A stretch of 64,000 nucleotides of DNA, from NCBI GenBank assembly GCA_964057225.1, contig CAXKVF010000080.1, positions 370,942-434,941 of the forward strand. The letters run 5' to 3'. Under the pieces are notes generated by a model. That model saw only the letters and a list, made by a program, of their open reading frames with translations, had not been told where the DNA came from and ran no database searches. This stretch comes from Auanema rhodensis. Taxonomy: Eukaryota; Nematoda; Chromadorea; Rhabditida; Rhabditidae. Of the stretch, positions 53,675 to 64,000 are shown piece by piece. Within the stretch, counting starts at the first letter, position 1, and every line of letters begins with the position of its first letter. The position numbers and the translations under genes were made by a program.

Positions 53675-54730
53675 TTAGTCTAAAAACAAATTTTTATTGA
53701 TATTCCTTCATGGTAACCATGACTTTGAAATTTACGTGAACTTTAATTTATGCTAATTAAATGTACACGTGATGTGCACTTGGTATGTAACTCGCTTCAC
53801 GTGAAAGATAAAGAGATGCGGTTTTCAAAATTAGATTCCCCATGTCCATATTAGTCTAAAAACAAATTTTTATTGATATTGGTGCATGGTAACCATGACT
53901 TTGAAATTTACGTGAACTTTAATTTATGCTAATTAAATGTACACGTGATGTGCACTTGGTATGTAACTCGCTTCACGTGAAAGATAAAGAGATGCGGTTT
54001 TCAAAATTAGATTCCCCATGTCCATATTAGTCTCAAAACAAATTTTTATTGATATTGGTTCATGGTAACCATGACTTTGAAATTTACGTGAACTTTAATT
54101 TATGCTAATTAAATGTACACGTGATGTGCACTTGGTATGTAACTCGCTTCACGTGAAAGATAAAGAGATGCGGTTTTCAAAATTAGATTCCCCATGTCCA
54201 TATTAGTCTAAAAACAAATTTTTATTGATATTGGTGCATGGTAACCATGACTTTGAAATTTACGTGAACTTTAATTTATGCTAATTAAATGTACACGTGA
54301 TGTGCACTTGGTATGTAACTCGCTTCACGTGAAAGATAAAGAGATGCGGTTTTCAAAATTAGATTCCCCATGTCCATATTAGTCTAAAAACAAATTTTTA
54401 TTGATATTGGTTCATGGTAACCATGACTTTGAATTTTACGTGAACTTTAATTTATGCTAATTAAATGTACACGTGATGTGCACTTGGTATGTAACTCGCT
54501 TCACGTGAAAGATAAAGAGATGCGGTTTTCAAAATTAGATTCCCCATGTCCATATTAGTCTAAAAACAAGTTTTTATTGATATTGGTGCATGGTAACCAT
54601 GACTTTGAAATTTACGTGAACTTTAATTTATGCTAATTAAATGTACACGTGATGTGCACTTGGTATGTAACTCGCTTCACGTGAAAGATAAAGAGATGCG
54701 GTTTTCAAAATTAGATTCCCCATGTCCATA
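53675..54730 (+). repeat. Six monomers between the duplicated blocks
   Basis: They include an unusual attccttc monomer (53675), tctcaaaa (54027), gaattttac (54379) and acaagttt (54555). They separate the two copies of the nine-monomer block and have no counterpart after the second copy. Confidence 0.65.
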
Positions 54731-56314
54731 TCAGTCTAAAATTAAATTTTTATTGATATTGGTTCATGGTAACCATGACTTTGAATTTTACGTGAACTTT
54801 AATTTATGCTAATTAAATGTACACGTGATGTGCACTTGGTATGTAACTCGCTTCACGTGAAAGATAAAGAAATGCGGTTTTCAAAATTAGATTCCCCATG
54901 TCCATATTAGTCTAAAAACTAATTTTTATTGATATTGGTTCATGGTAACCATGACTTTGAAATTTACGTGAACTTTAATTTATGCTAATTAAATGTACAC
55001 GTGATGTGCACTTGGTATGTAACTCGCTTCACGTGAAAGATAAAGAGATGCGGTTTTCAAAATTAGATTCCCCATGTCCATATTAGTCTAAAAACAAATT
55101 TTTATTGATATTGCTTCATGGTAACCATGACTTTGAAATTTACGTGAACTTTAATTTATGCTAATTAAATGTACACGTGATGTGCACTTGGTATGTAGCT
55201 CGCTTCACGTGAAAGATAAAGAGATGCGGTTTTCAAAATTAGATTCCCCATGTCCATATTAGTCTAAAAACAAATTTTTATTGATATTGGTTCATGGTAA
55301 CCATGACTTTGAATTTTACGTGAACTTTAATTTATGCTAATTAAATGTACACGTGATGTGCACTTGGTATGTAACTCGCTTCACGTGAAAGATAAAGAAA
55401 TGCGGTTTTCAAAATTAGATTCCCCATGTCCATATTAGTCTAAAAACAAATTTTTATTGATATTGGTTCATGGTAACCATGACTTTGAAATTTACGTGAA
55501 CTTTAATTTATGCTAATTAAATGTACACGTGATGTGCACTTGGTATGTAACTCGCTTCACGTGAAAGATAAAGAGATGCGGTTTTCAAAATTAGATTCCC
55601 CATGTCCATATTAGTCTAAAAACAAATTTTTATTGATATTGGTTCATGGTAACCATGACTTTGAATTTTACGTGAACTTTAATTTATGCTAATTAAATGT
55701 ACACGTGATGTGCACTTGGTATGTAACTCGCTTCACGTGAAAGATAAAGAGATGCGGTTTTCAAAATTAGATTCCCCATGTCCATATTAGTCTAAAAACA
55801 AATTTTTATTGATATTGGTGCATGGTAACCATGACTTTGAAATTTACGTGAACTTTAATTTATGCTAATTAAATGTACACGTGATGTGCACTTGGTATGT
55901 AACTCGCTTCACGTGAAAGATGAAGAGATGCGGTTTTCAAAATTAGATTCCCCATGTCCATATTAGTCTAAAAACAAATTTTTATTGATATTGGTTCATG
56001 GTAACCATGACTTTGAAATTTACGTGAACTTTAATTTATGCTAATTAAATGTACACGTGATGTGCACTTGGTATGTAACTCGCTTCACGTGAAAGATAAA
56101 GAGATGCGGTTTTCAAAATTAGATTCCCCATGTCCATATTAGTCTAAAAACAAATTTTTATTGATATTTCTTCATGGTAACCATGACTTTGAAATTTACG
56201 TGAACTTTAATTTATGCTAATTAAATGTACACGTGATGTGCACTTGGTATGTAACTCGCTTCACGTGAAAGATAAAAAGATGCGGTTTTCAAAATTAGAT
56301 TCCCCATGTCCATA
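54731..56314 (+). repeat. 9-monomer block, second copy
   Basis: It matches 52091-53674 by subtype. Private changes are T-to-C at 54732, which turns the monomer-start TTAG into TCAG, a tatttc variant near 56167 and aaaaag near 56276. The first change removes a TAG stop and alone explains the only reading frame of about 60 codons in the window. Confidence 0.82.
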
Positions 56315-56842
56315 TTAGTCTAAAAACAAATTTTTATTGATATTGGTTCATGGTAACCATGACTTTGAAATTTACGTGAACTTTAATTTATGCTAATTAA
56401 ATGTACACGTGATGTGCACTTGGTATGTAACTCGCTTCACGTGAAAGATAAAGAAATGCGGTTTTCAAAATTAGATTCCCCATGTCCATATTAGTCTAAA
56501 AACAAATTTTTATTGATATTGGTTCATGGTAACCATGACTTTGAAATTTACGTGAACTTTAATTTATGCTAATTAAATGTACACGTGATGTGCACTTGGT
56601 ATGTAACTCGCTTCACGTGAAAGATAAAGAGATGCGGTTTTCAAAATTAGATTCCCCATGTCCATATTAGTCTAAAAACAAATTTTTATTGATATTGGTT
56701 CATGGTAACCATGACTTTGAATTTTACGTGAACTTTAATTTATGCTAATTAAATGTACACGTGATGTGCACTTGGTATGTAACTCGCTTCACGTGAAAGA
56801 TAAAGAGATGCGGTTTTCAAAATTAGATTCCCCATGTCCATA
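56315..56842 (+). repeat. Three linking monomers
   Basis: GG with gaaatg, GG, and GG with gaattttac join the nine-monomer block to the long 12-monomer block at 56843. Confidence 0.6.
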
Positions 56843-58954
56843 TTAGTCTAAAAACAAATTTTTATTGATATTGGTGCATGGTAACCATGACTTTGAAATT
56901 TACGTGAACTTTAATTTATGCTAATTAAATGTACACGTGATGTGCACTTGGTATGTAACTCGCTTCACGTGAAAGATGAAGAGATGCGGTTTTCAAAATT
57001 AGATTCCCCATGTCCATATTAGTCTAAAAACAAATTTTTATTGATATTGGTTCATGGTAACCATGACTTTGAAATTTACGTGAACTTTAATTTATGCTAA
57101 TTAAATGTACACGTGATGTGCACTTGGTATGTAACTCGCTTCACGTGAAAGATAAAGAGATGCGGTTTTCAAAATTAGATTCCCCATGTCCATATTAGTC
57201 TAAAAACAAATTTTTATTGATATTGGTGCATGGTAACCATGACTTTGAAATTTACGTGAACTTTAATTTATGCTAATTAAATGTACACGTGATGTGCACT
57301 TGGTATGTAACTCGCTTCACGTGAAAGATAAAGAGATTCGGTTTTCAAAATTAGATTCCCCATGTCCATATTAGTCTAAAAACAAATTTTTATTGATATT
57401 GGTTCATGGTAACCATGACTTTGAAATTTACGTGAACTTTAATTTATGCTAATTAAATGTACACGTGATGTGCACTTGGTATGTAACTCGCTTCACGTGA
57501 AAGATAAAGAGATGCGGTTTTCAAAATTAGATTCCTCATGTCCATATTAGTCTAAAAACAAATTTTTATTGATATTGGTGCATGGTAACCATGACTTTGA
57601 AATTTACGTGAACTTTAATTTATGCTAATTAAATGTACACGTGATGTGCACTTGGTATGTAACTCGCTTCACGTGAAAGATAAAGAGATGCGGTTTTCAA
57701 AATTAGATTCCCCATGTCCATATTAGTCTAAAAACAAATTTTTATTGATATTGCTTCATGGTAACCATGACTTTGAAATTTACGTGAACTTTAATTTATG
57801 CTAATTAAATGTACACGTGATGTGCACTTGGTATGTAACTCGCTTCACGTGAAAGATAAAGAGATGCGGTTTTCAAAATTAGATTCCCCATGTCCATATT
57901 AGTCTAAAAACAAATTTTTATTGATATTGCTTCATGGTAACCATGACTTTGAAATTTACGTGAACTTTAATTTATGCTAATTAAATGTACACGTGATGTG
58001 CACTTGGTATGTAACTCGCTTCACGTGAAAGATAAAGAGATGCGGTTTTCAAAATTAGATTCCCCATGTCCATATTAGTCTAAAAACAAATTTTTATTGA
58101 TATTGGTTCATGGTAACCATGACTTTGAATTTTACGTGAACTTTAATTTATGCTAATTAAATGTACACGTGATGTGCACTTGGTATGTAACTCGCTTCAC
58201 GTGAAAGATAAAGAGATGCGGTTTCCAAAATTAGATTCCCCATGTCCATATTAGTCTAAAAACAAATTTTTATTGATATTGGTTCATGGTAACCATGACT
58301 TTGAAATTTACGTGAACTTTAATTAATGCTAATTAAATGTACACGTGATGTGCACTTGGTATGTAACTCGCTTCACGTGAAAGATAAAGAGATGCGGTTT
58401 TCAAAATTAGATTCCCCATGTCCATATTAGTCTAAAAACAAATTTTTATTGATATTGCTTCATGGTAACCATGACTTTGAAATTTACGTGAACTTTAATT
58501 TATGCTAATTAAATGTACACGTGATGTGAACTTGGTATGTAACTCGCTTCACGTGAAAGATAAAGAGATGCGGTTTTCAAAATTAGATTCCCCATGTCCA
58601 TATTAGTCTAAAAACAAATTTTTATTGATATTGGTTCATGGTAACCATGACTTTGAATTTTACGTGAACTTTAATTTATGCTAATTAAATGTACACGTGA
58701 TGTGCACTTGGTATGTAACTCGCTTCACGTGAAAGATAAAGAAATGCGGTTTTCAAAATTAGATTCCCCATGTCCATATTAGTCTAAAAACAAATTTTTA
58801 TTGATATTGGTTCATGGTAACCATGACTTTGAAATTTACGTGAACTTTAATTTATGCTAATTAAATGTACACGTGATGTGCACTTGGTATGTAACTCGCT
58901 TCACGTGAAAGATAAAGAGATGCGGTTTTCAAAATTAGATTCCCCATGTCCATA
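56843..58954 (+). repeat. 12-monomer block, second copy
   Basis: It matches 41531-43642 at eleven of twelve monomers. It differs by attcctc in its fourth monomer, a GC monomer at 57723 and gtttcc near 58225. Confidence 0.78.
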
Positions 58955-61900
58955 TTAGTCTAAAAACAAATTTTTATTGATATTGCTTCATGGTAACCAT
59001 GACTTTGAAATTTACGTGAACTTTAATTTATGCTAATTAAATGTACACGTGATGTGCACTTGGTATGTAACTCGCTTCACGTGAAAGATAAAGAGATGCG
59101 GTTTTCAAAATTAGATTCCCCATGTCCATATTAGTCTAAAAACAAATTTTTATTGATATTGGTTCATGGTAACCATGACTTTGAATTTTACGTGAACTTT
59201 AATTTATGCTAATTAAATGTACACGTGATGTGCACTTGGTATGTAACTCGCTTCACGTGAAAGATAAAGAAATGCGGTTTTCAAAATTAGATTCTCCATG
59301 TCCATATTAGTCTAAAAACAAATTTTTATTGATATTGGTTCATGGTAACCATGACTTTGAAATTTACGTGAACTTTAATTTATGCTAATTAAATGTACAC
59401 GTGATGTGCACTTGGTATGTAACTCGCTTCACGTGAAAGATAAAGAGATGCGGTTTTCAAAATTAGATTCCCCATGTCCATATTAGTCTAAAAACAAATT
59501 TTTATTGATATTGCTTCATGGTAACCATGACTTTGAAATTTACGTGAACTTTAATTTATGCTAATTAAATGTACACGTGATGTGCACTTGGTATGTAACT
59601 CGCTTCACGTGAAAGATAAAGAGATGCGGTTTTCAAAATTAGATTCCCCCTGTCCATATTAGTCTAAAAACAAATTTTTATTGATATTGCTTCATGGTAA
59701 CCATGACTTTGAAATTTACGTGAACTTTAATTTATGCTAATTAAATGTACACGTGATGTGCACTTGGTATGTAACTCGCTTCACGTGAAAGATAAAGAGA
59801 TTCGGTTTTCAAAATTAGATTCCCCATGTCCATATTAGTCTAAAAACAAATTTTTATTGATATTGCTTCATGGTAACCATGACTTTGAAATTTACGTGAA
59901 CTTTAATTTATGCTAATTAAATGTACACGTGATGTGCACTTGGTATGTAACTCGCTTCACGTGAAAGATAAAGAGATGCGGTTTTCAAAATTAGATTCCC
60001 CATGTCCATATTAGTCTAAAAACAAATTTTTATTGATATTGGTGCATGGTAACCATGACTTTGAAATTTACGTGAACTTTAATTTATGCTAATTAAATGT
60101 ACACGTGATGTGCACTTGGTATGTAACTCGCTTCACGTGAAAGATAAAGAGATGCGGTTTTCAAAATTAGATTCCCCATGTCCATATTAGTCTAAAAACA
60201 AATTTTTATTGATATTGGTTCATGGTAACCATGACTTTGAAATTTACGTGAACTTTAATTTATGCTAATTAAATGTACACGTGATGTGCACTTGGTATGT
60301 AACTCGCTTCACGTGAAAGATAAAGAGATGCGGTTTTCAAAATTAGATTCCCCATGTCCATATTAGTCTAAAAACAAATTTTTATTGATATTGCTTCATG
60401 GTAACCATGACTTTGAAATTTACGTGAACTTTAATTTATGCTAATTAAATGTACACGTGATGTGCACTTGGTATGTAACTCGCTTCACGTGAAAGATGAA
60501 GAGATGCGGTTTTCAAAATTAGATTCCCCCTGTCCATATTAGTCTAAAAACAAATTTTTATTGATATTGGTGCATGGTAACCATGACTTTGAAATTTACG
60601 TGAACTTTAATTTATGCTAATTAAATGTACACGTGATGTGCACTTGGTATGTAACTCGCTTCACGTGAAAGATAAAGAGATGCGGTTTTCAAAATTAGAT
60701 TCCCCATGTCCATATTAGTCTAAAAACAAATTTTTATTGATATTGGTGCATGGTAACCATGACTTTGAAATTTACGTGAACTTTAATTTATTCTAATTAA
60801 ATGTACACGTGATGTGCACTTGGTATGTAACTCGCTTCACGTGAAAGATAAAGAGATGCGGTTTTCAAAATTAGATTCCCCATGTCCATATTAGTCTAAA
60901 AACAAATTTTTATTGATATTGGTTCATGGTAACCATGACTTTGAAATTTACGTGAACTTTAATTTATGCTAATTAAATGTACACGTGATGTGCACTTGGT
61001 ATGTAACTCGCTTCACGTGAAAGATAAAGAGATGCGGTTTTCAAAATTAGATTCCCCATGTCCATATTAGTCTAAAAACAAATTTTTATTGATATTGCTT
61101 CATGGTAACCATGACTTTGAAATTTACGTGAACTTTAATTTATGCTAATTAAATGTACACGTGATGTGCACTTGGTATGTAACTCGCTTCACGTGAAAGA
61201 TAAAGAGATGCGGTTTTCAAAATTAGATTCCCCATGTCCATATTAGTCTAAAAACAAATTTTTATTGATATTGGTTCATGGTAACCATGACTTTGAATTT
61301 TACGTGAACTTTAATTTATGCTAATTAAATGTACACGTGATGTGCACTTGGTATGTAACTCGCTTCACGTGAAAGATAAAGAAATGCGGTTTTCAAAATT
61401 AGATTCTCCATGTCCATATTAGTCTAAAAACAAATTTTTATTGATATTGGTTCATGGTAACCATGACTTTGAAATTTACGTGAACTTTAATTTATGCTAA
61501 TTAAATGTACACGTGATGTGCACTTGGTATGTAACTCGCTTCACGTGAAAGATAAAGAGATGCGGTTTTCAAAATTAGATTCCCCATGTCCATATTAGTC
61601 TAAAAACAAATTTTTATTGATATTGCTTCATGGTAACCATGACTTTGAAATTTACGTGAACTTTAATTTATGCTAATTAAATGTACACGTGATGTGCACT
61701 TGGTATGTAACTCGCTTCACGTGAAAGATAAAGAGATGCGGTTTTCAAAATTAGATTCCCCCTGTCCATATTAGTCTAAAAACAAATTTTTATTGATATT
61801 GCTTCATGGTAACCATGACTTTGAAATTTACGTGAACTTTAATTTATGCTAATTAAATGTACACGTGATGTGCACTTGGTATGTAACTCGCTTCACGTGA

Positions 61901-62298
61901 AAGATAAAGAGATGCGGTTTTCAAAATTAGATTCCCCATGTCCATATTAGTCTAAAAACAAATTTTTATTGATATTGCTTCATGGTAACCATGACTTTGA
62001 AATTTACGTGAACTTTAATTTATGCTAATTAAATGTACGCGTGATGTGCACTTGGTATGTAACTCGCTTCACGTGAAAGATAAAGAGATGCGGTTTTCAA
62101 AATTAGATTCCCCATGTCCATATTAGTCTAAAAACAAATTTTTATTGATATTGCTTCATGGTAACCATGACTTTGAAATTTACGTGAACTTTAATTTATG
62201 CTAATTAAATGTACACGTGATGTGCACTTGGTATGTAACTCGCTTCACGTGAAAGATAAAGAGATGCGGTTTTCAAAATTAGATTCCCCATGTCCATA
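58955..62298 (+). repeat. Nineteen monomers with a 12-mer-offset duplication
   Basis: The monomers at 59131-60010 match 61243-62122 at a 2112-bp offset: GG with gaattttac, gaaatg and attctcc; GG; GC with ccccctg; GC; GC. Between them lies a shorter form of the 49627 block (60011-61066) containing gatgaag, ccccctg and tattctaatt. A private A-to-G at 62039 destroys one CACGTG. Confidence 0.75.
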
Positions 62299-63876
62299 TT
62301 AGTCTAAAAACAAATTTTTATTGATATTGCTTCATGGTAACCATGACTTTGAAATTTACGTGAACTTTAATTTATGCTAATTAAATGTACACGTGATGTG
62401 CACTTGGTATGTAACTCGCTTCACGTGAAAGATAAAGAGATGCGGTTTTCAAAATTAGATTCCCATGTCCATATTAGTCTAAAAACAATTTTTATTGATA
62501 TTGGTGCATGGTAACCATGACTTTGAAATTTACGTGAACTTTAATTTATGCTAATTAAATGTACACGTGATGTGCACTTGGTATGTAACTCGCTTCACGT
62601 GAAAGATAAAGAGATGCGGTTTTCAAAATTAGATTCCCCATGTCCATATTAGTCTAAAAACAAATTTTTATTGATATTGGTTCATGGTAACCATGACTTT
62701 GAAATTTACGTGAACTTTAATTTATGCTAATTAAATGTACACGTGATGTGCACTTGGTATGTAACTCGCTTCACGTGAAAGATAAAGAGATGCGGTTTTC
62801 AAAATTAGATTCCCCATGTCCATATTAGTCTAAAAACAAATTTTTATTGATATTGCTTCATGGTAACCATGACTTTGAAATTTACGTGACTTTAATTTAT
62901 GCTAATTAAATGTACACGTGATGTGCACTTGGTATGTAACTCGCTTCACGTGAAAGATGAAGAGATGCGGTTTTCAAAATTAGATTCCCCCTGTCCATAT
63001 TAGTCTAAAAACAAATTTTTATTGATATTGGTGCATGGTAACCATGACTTTGAAATTTACGTGAACTTTAATTTATGCTAATTAAATGTACACGTGATGT
63101 GCACTTGGTATGTAACTCGCTTCACGTGAAAGATAAAGAGATGCGGTTTCAAAATTAGATTCCCCATGTCCATATTAGTCTAAAAACAAATTTTTATTGA
63201 TATTGGTGCATGGTAACCATGACTTTGAAATTTACGTGAACTTTAATTTATGCTAATTAAATGTACACGTGATGTGCACTTGGTATGTAACTCGCTTCAC
63301 GTGAAAGATAAAGAGATGCGGTTTTCAAAATTAGATTCCCCATGTCCATATTAGTCTAAAAACAAATTTTTATTGATATTGGTGCATGGTAACCATGACT
63401 TTGAAATTTACGTGAACTTTAATTTATGCTAATTAAATGTACACGTGATGTGCACTTGGTATGTAACTCGCTTCACGTGAAAGATAAAGAGATGCGGTTT
63501 TCAAAATTAGATTCCCCATGTCCATATTAGTCTAAAAACAAATTTTTATTGATATTGGTTCATGGTAACCATGACTTTGAAATTTACGTGAACTTTAATT
63601 TATGCTAATTAAATGTACACGTGATGTGCACTTGGTATGTAACTCGCTTCACGTGAAAGATAAAGAGATGCGGTTTTCAAAATTAGATTCCCCATGTCCA
63701 TATTAGTCTAAAAACGAATTTTTATTGATATTGGTTCATGGTAACCATGACTTTGAAATTTACGTGAACTTTAATTTATGCTAATTAAATGTACACGTGA
63801 TGTGCACTTGGTATGTAACTCGCTTCACGTGAAAGATAAAGAGATGCGGTTTGAAAATTAGATTCCCATGTCCATA
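62299..63876 (+). repeat. Nine monomers with clustered 1-bp deletions
   Basis: Six single-base deletions occur here: CCCC to CCC near 62462, AAA to AA near 62488, GAAC to GAC near 62889, TTTT to TTT near 63149, and a TTTT shortening with C-to-G near 63852 together with CCCC to CCC near 63865. Net length is 9 x 176 minus 6. Subtype order still follows 49627-51210. Homopolymer shortening of this kind is typical of uncorrected long-read consensus, but true decay toward an array edge cannot be excluded. Confidence 0.8.
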
Positions 63877-64000
63877 TTAGTCTAAAAACAAATTTTTATT
63901 GATATTGCTTCATGGTAACCATGACTTTGAAATTTACGTGAACTTCAATTTATGCTAATTAAATGTACACGTGATGTGCACTTGGTATGTAACTCGCTTC
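63877..64000 (+). repeat. Partial GC-type monomer at the window edge
   Basis: The last 124 bases are p1-124 of a monomer and contain one private change (aacttcaatt near 63946). It is cut by the window, and the array evidently continues. Confidence 0.95.

Larger units (their letters stand above)
7211..62298 (+). repeat. Length-invariant core: 313 monomers of 176 bp
   Basis: TTAG starts at 7211 and at 62299, a distance of 55088 bp, exactly 313 x 176. Every start I checked between lies on the same grid, and marker offsets throughout are whole multiples of 176. Substitutions continue through this stretch, including a two-base change at 37916-37917, but no net insertion or deletion is seen. Confidence 0.9.
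1..64000 (+). repeat. 176-bp satellite DNA array, about 363.7 monomers, all head-to-tail
   Basis: The same unit recurs every 176 bases from the first base to the last, always in the same orientation. Counting TTAG starts gives 41 monomers over 1-7210, 313 over 7211-62298 and 9 over 62299-63876, plus a partial copy. Consensus composition is 57 A, 63 T, 30 G and 26 C, about 32% GC. Copies usually differ from the consensus at only a few sites, and most differences are recurrent variants shared by many copies. There is no inserted transposon, inversion or unique spacer. Monomers of about 150-180 bp in very long homogeneous arrays are typical of centromeric satellites in plants and animals, so a centromeric or pericentromeric location is likely but inferred. 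I do not recognise the family and cannot assign a species. No protein-coding, rRNA or tRNA gene is present. Confidence 0.98.

Noticed and set aside
54765-54785. An HGNHD string in that frame, resembling the GNH(D/E) motif of calcineurin-like phosphoesterases
   Set aside because: It is produced by the catggtaaccatgac dyad present in nearly every monomer. The rest of the domain is absent, so the match is chance.
54630-54812. A 60-codon open reading frame on the plus strand
   Set aside because: It is a little over one satellite monomer read through a single T-to-C change at 54732 that removes the TAG normally present at the monomer junction. No ribosome or splice context, no other copy is open, and 176 is not a multiple of 3.
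1-64000. CRISPR array
   Set aside because: The repeat fills the whole 176 bp period and there are no unique spacers between short repeats, no cas genes and no leader.
1-64000. CENP-B box (TTCGNNNNANNCGGG pattern)
   Set aside because: No monomer fits. The gattcgg variant has TTCG but lacks the A and the CGGG that must follow. The ccccgtg variant near 1395 lacks the CGAA on the other side.
1-64000. Telomeric or subtelomeric repeat, or rDNA spacer
   Set aside because: No TTAGGG- or TTTAGGG-like runs and no rRNA sequence occur. A spacer subrepeat array would not be expected to run 64 kb without a transcription unit.
1-64000. Known satellite families: human alpha satellite, Arabidopsis 178-bp repeat
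   Set aside because: The length class is similar, but I could not recognise their sequence in this monomer. A database search of one monomer (for example 9147-9322) would decide identity.
1-64000. Assembly artefact from looping one repeat unit
   Set aside because: Copies carry many distinct, ordered variants and private changes, so this is not one read or unit pasted repeatedly. Local copy-number errors remain possible.

Overview
The whole 64 kb window is one uninterrupted, head-to-tail satellite DNA array. The monomer is 176 bp. Taking the TTAG that begins the window as the monomer start, I count 363 complete monomers (1-63876) plus a 124-bp partial one cut by the window edge. I see no gene, RNA gene, transposon, inversion or unique sequence. 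The consensus monomer is about 32% GC and copies mostly differ from it at zero to about four positions. A 64 kb array of roughly nucleosome-sized, AT-rich, near-identical monomers points to a eukaryotic chromosome, most plausibly centromeric or pericentromeric heterochromatin of a plant or animal. I do not recognise the monomer and cannot name the species; the centromere assignment is inference.

The variation is structured. Two diagnostic positions (monomer positions 32 and 34) define three main monomer types, called here GC (gcttc), GG (ggttc) and GT (ggtgc). About 15 further recurrent single-base variants define subtypes. Their order repeats, giving local higher-order repeats (HORs): two 18/19-mer superunits at 1-6510 containing a 4-mer HOR (705 bp x3); an 8-mer (1408 bp x2) at 9323-12138; a 4-mer at 17419-18826; an 8-mer (1408 bp x3) at 18651-22874; alternating 5-/4-mers at 25691-27274; a 5-monomer block copied at an 8-mer offset at 27627-29914; and a 5-mer (880 bp x2) at 38539-40298. 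From about 40 kb the array becomes a mosaic of 5-12-monomer blocks copied over 2.1-15.3 kb.

Length variation is very unevenly spread. The first 7.2 kb holds nine indels of two recurrent types. Positions 7211-62298 are exactly 313 x 176 bp with no net length change. The last 1.7 kb holds six 1-bp deletions, mostly in homopolymers, which looks like a sequence-quality or array-edge effect.

Within the monomer I see four dyad symmetries, three ACGTGA words about three helical turns apart, two CACGTG E-box/G-box cores, and five CpGs with no CpG depletion. These are candidate protein-binding or non-B-DNA features. No function can be proved from sequence alone.
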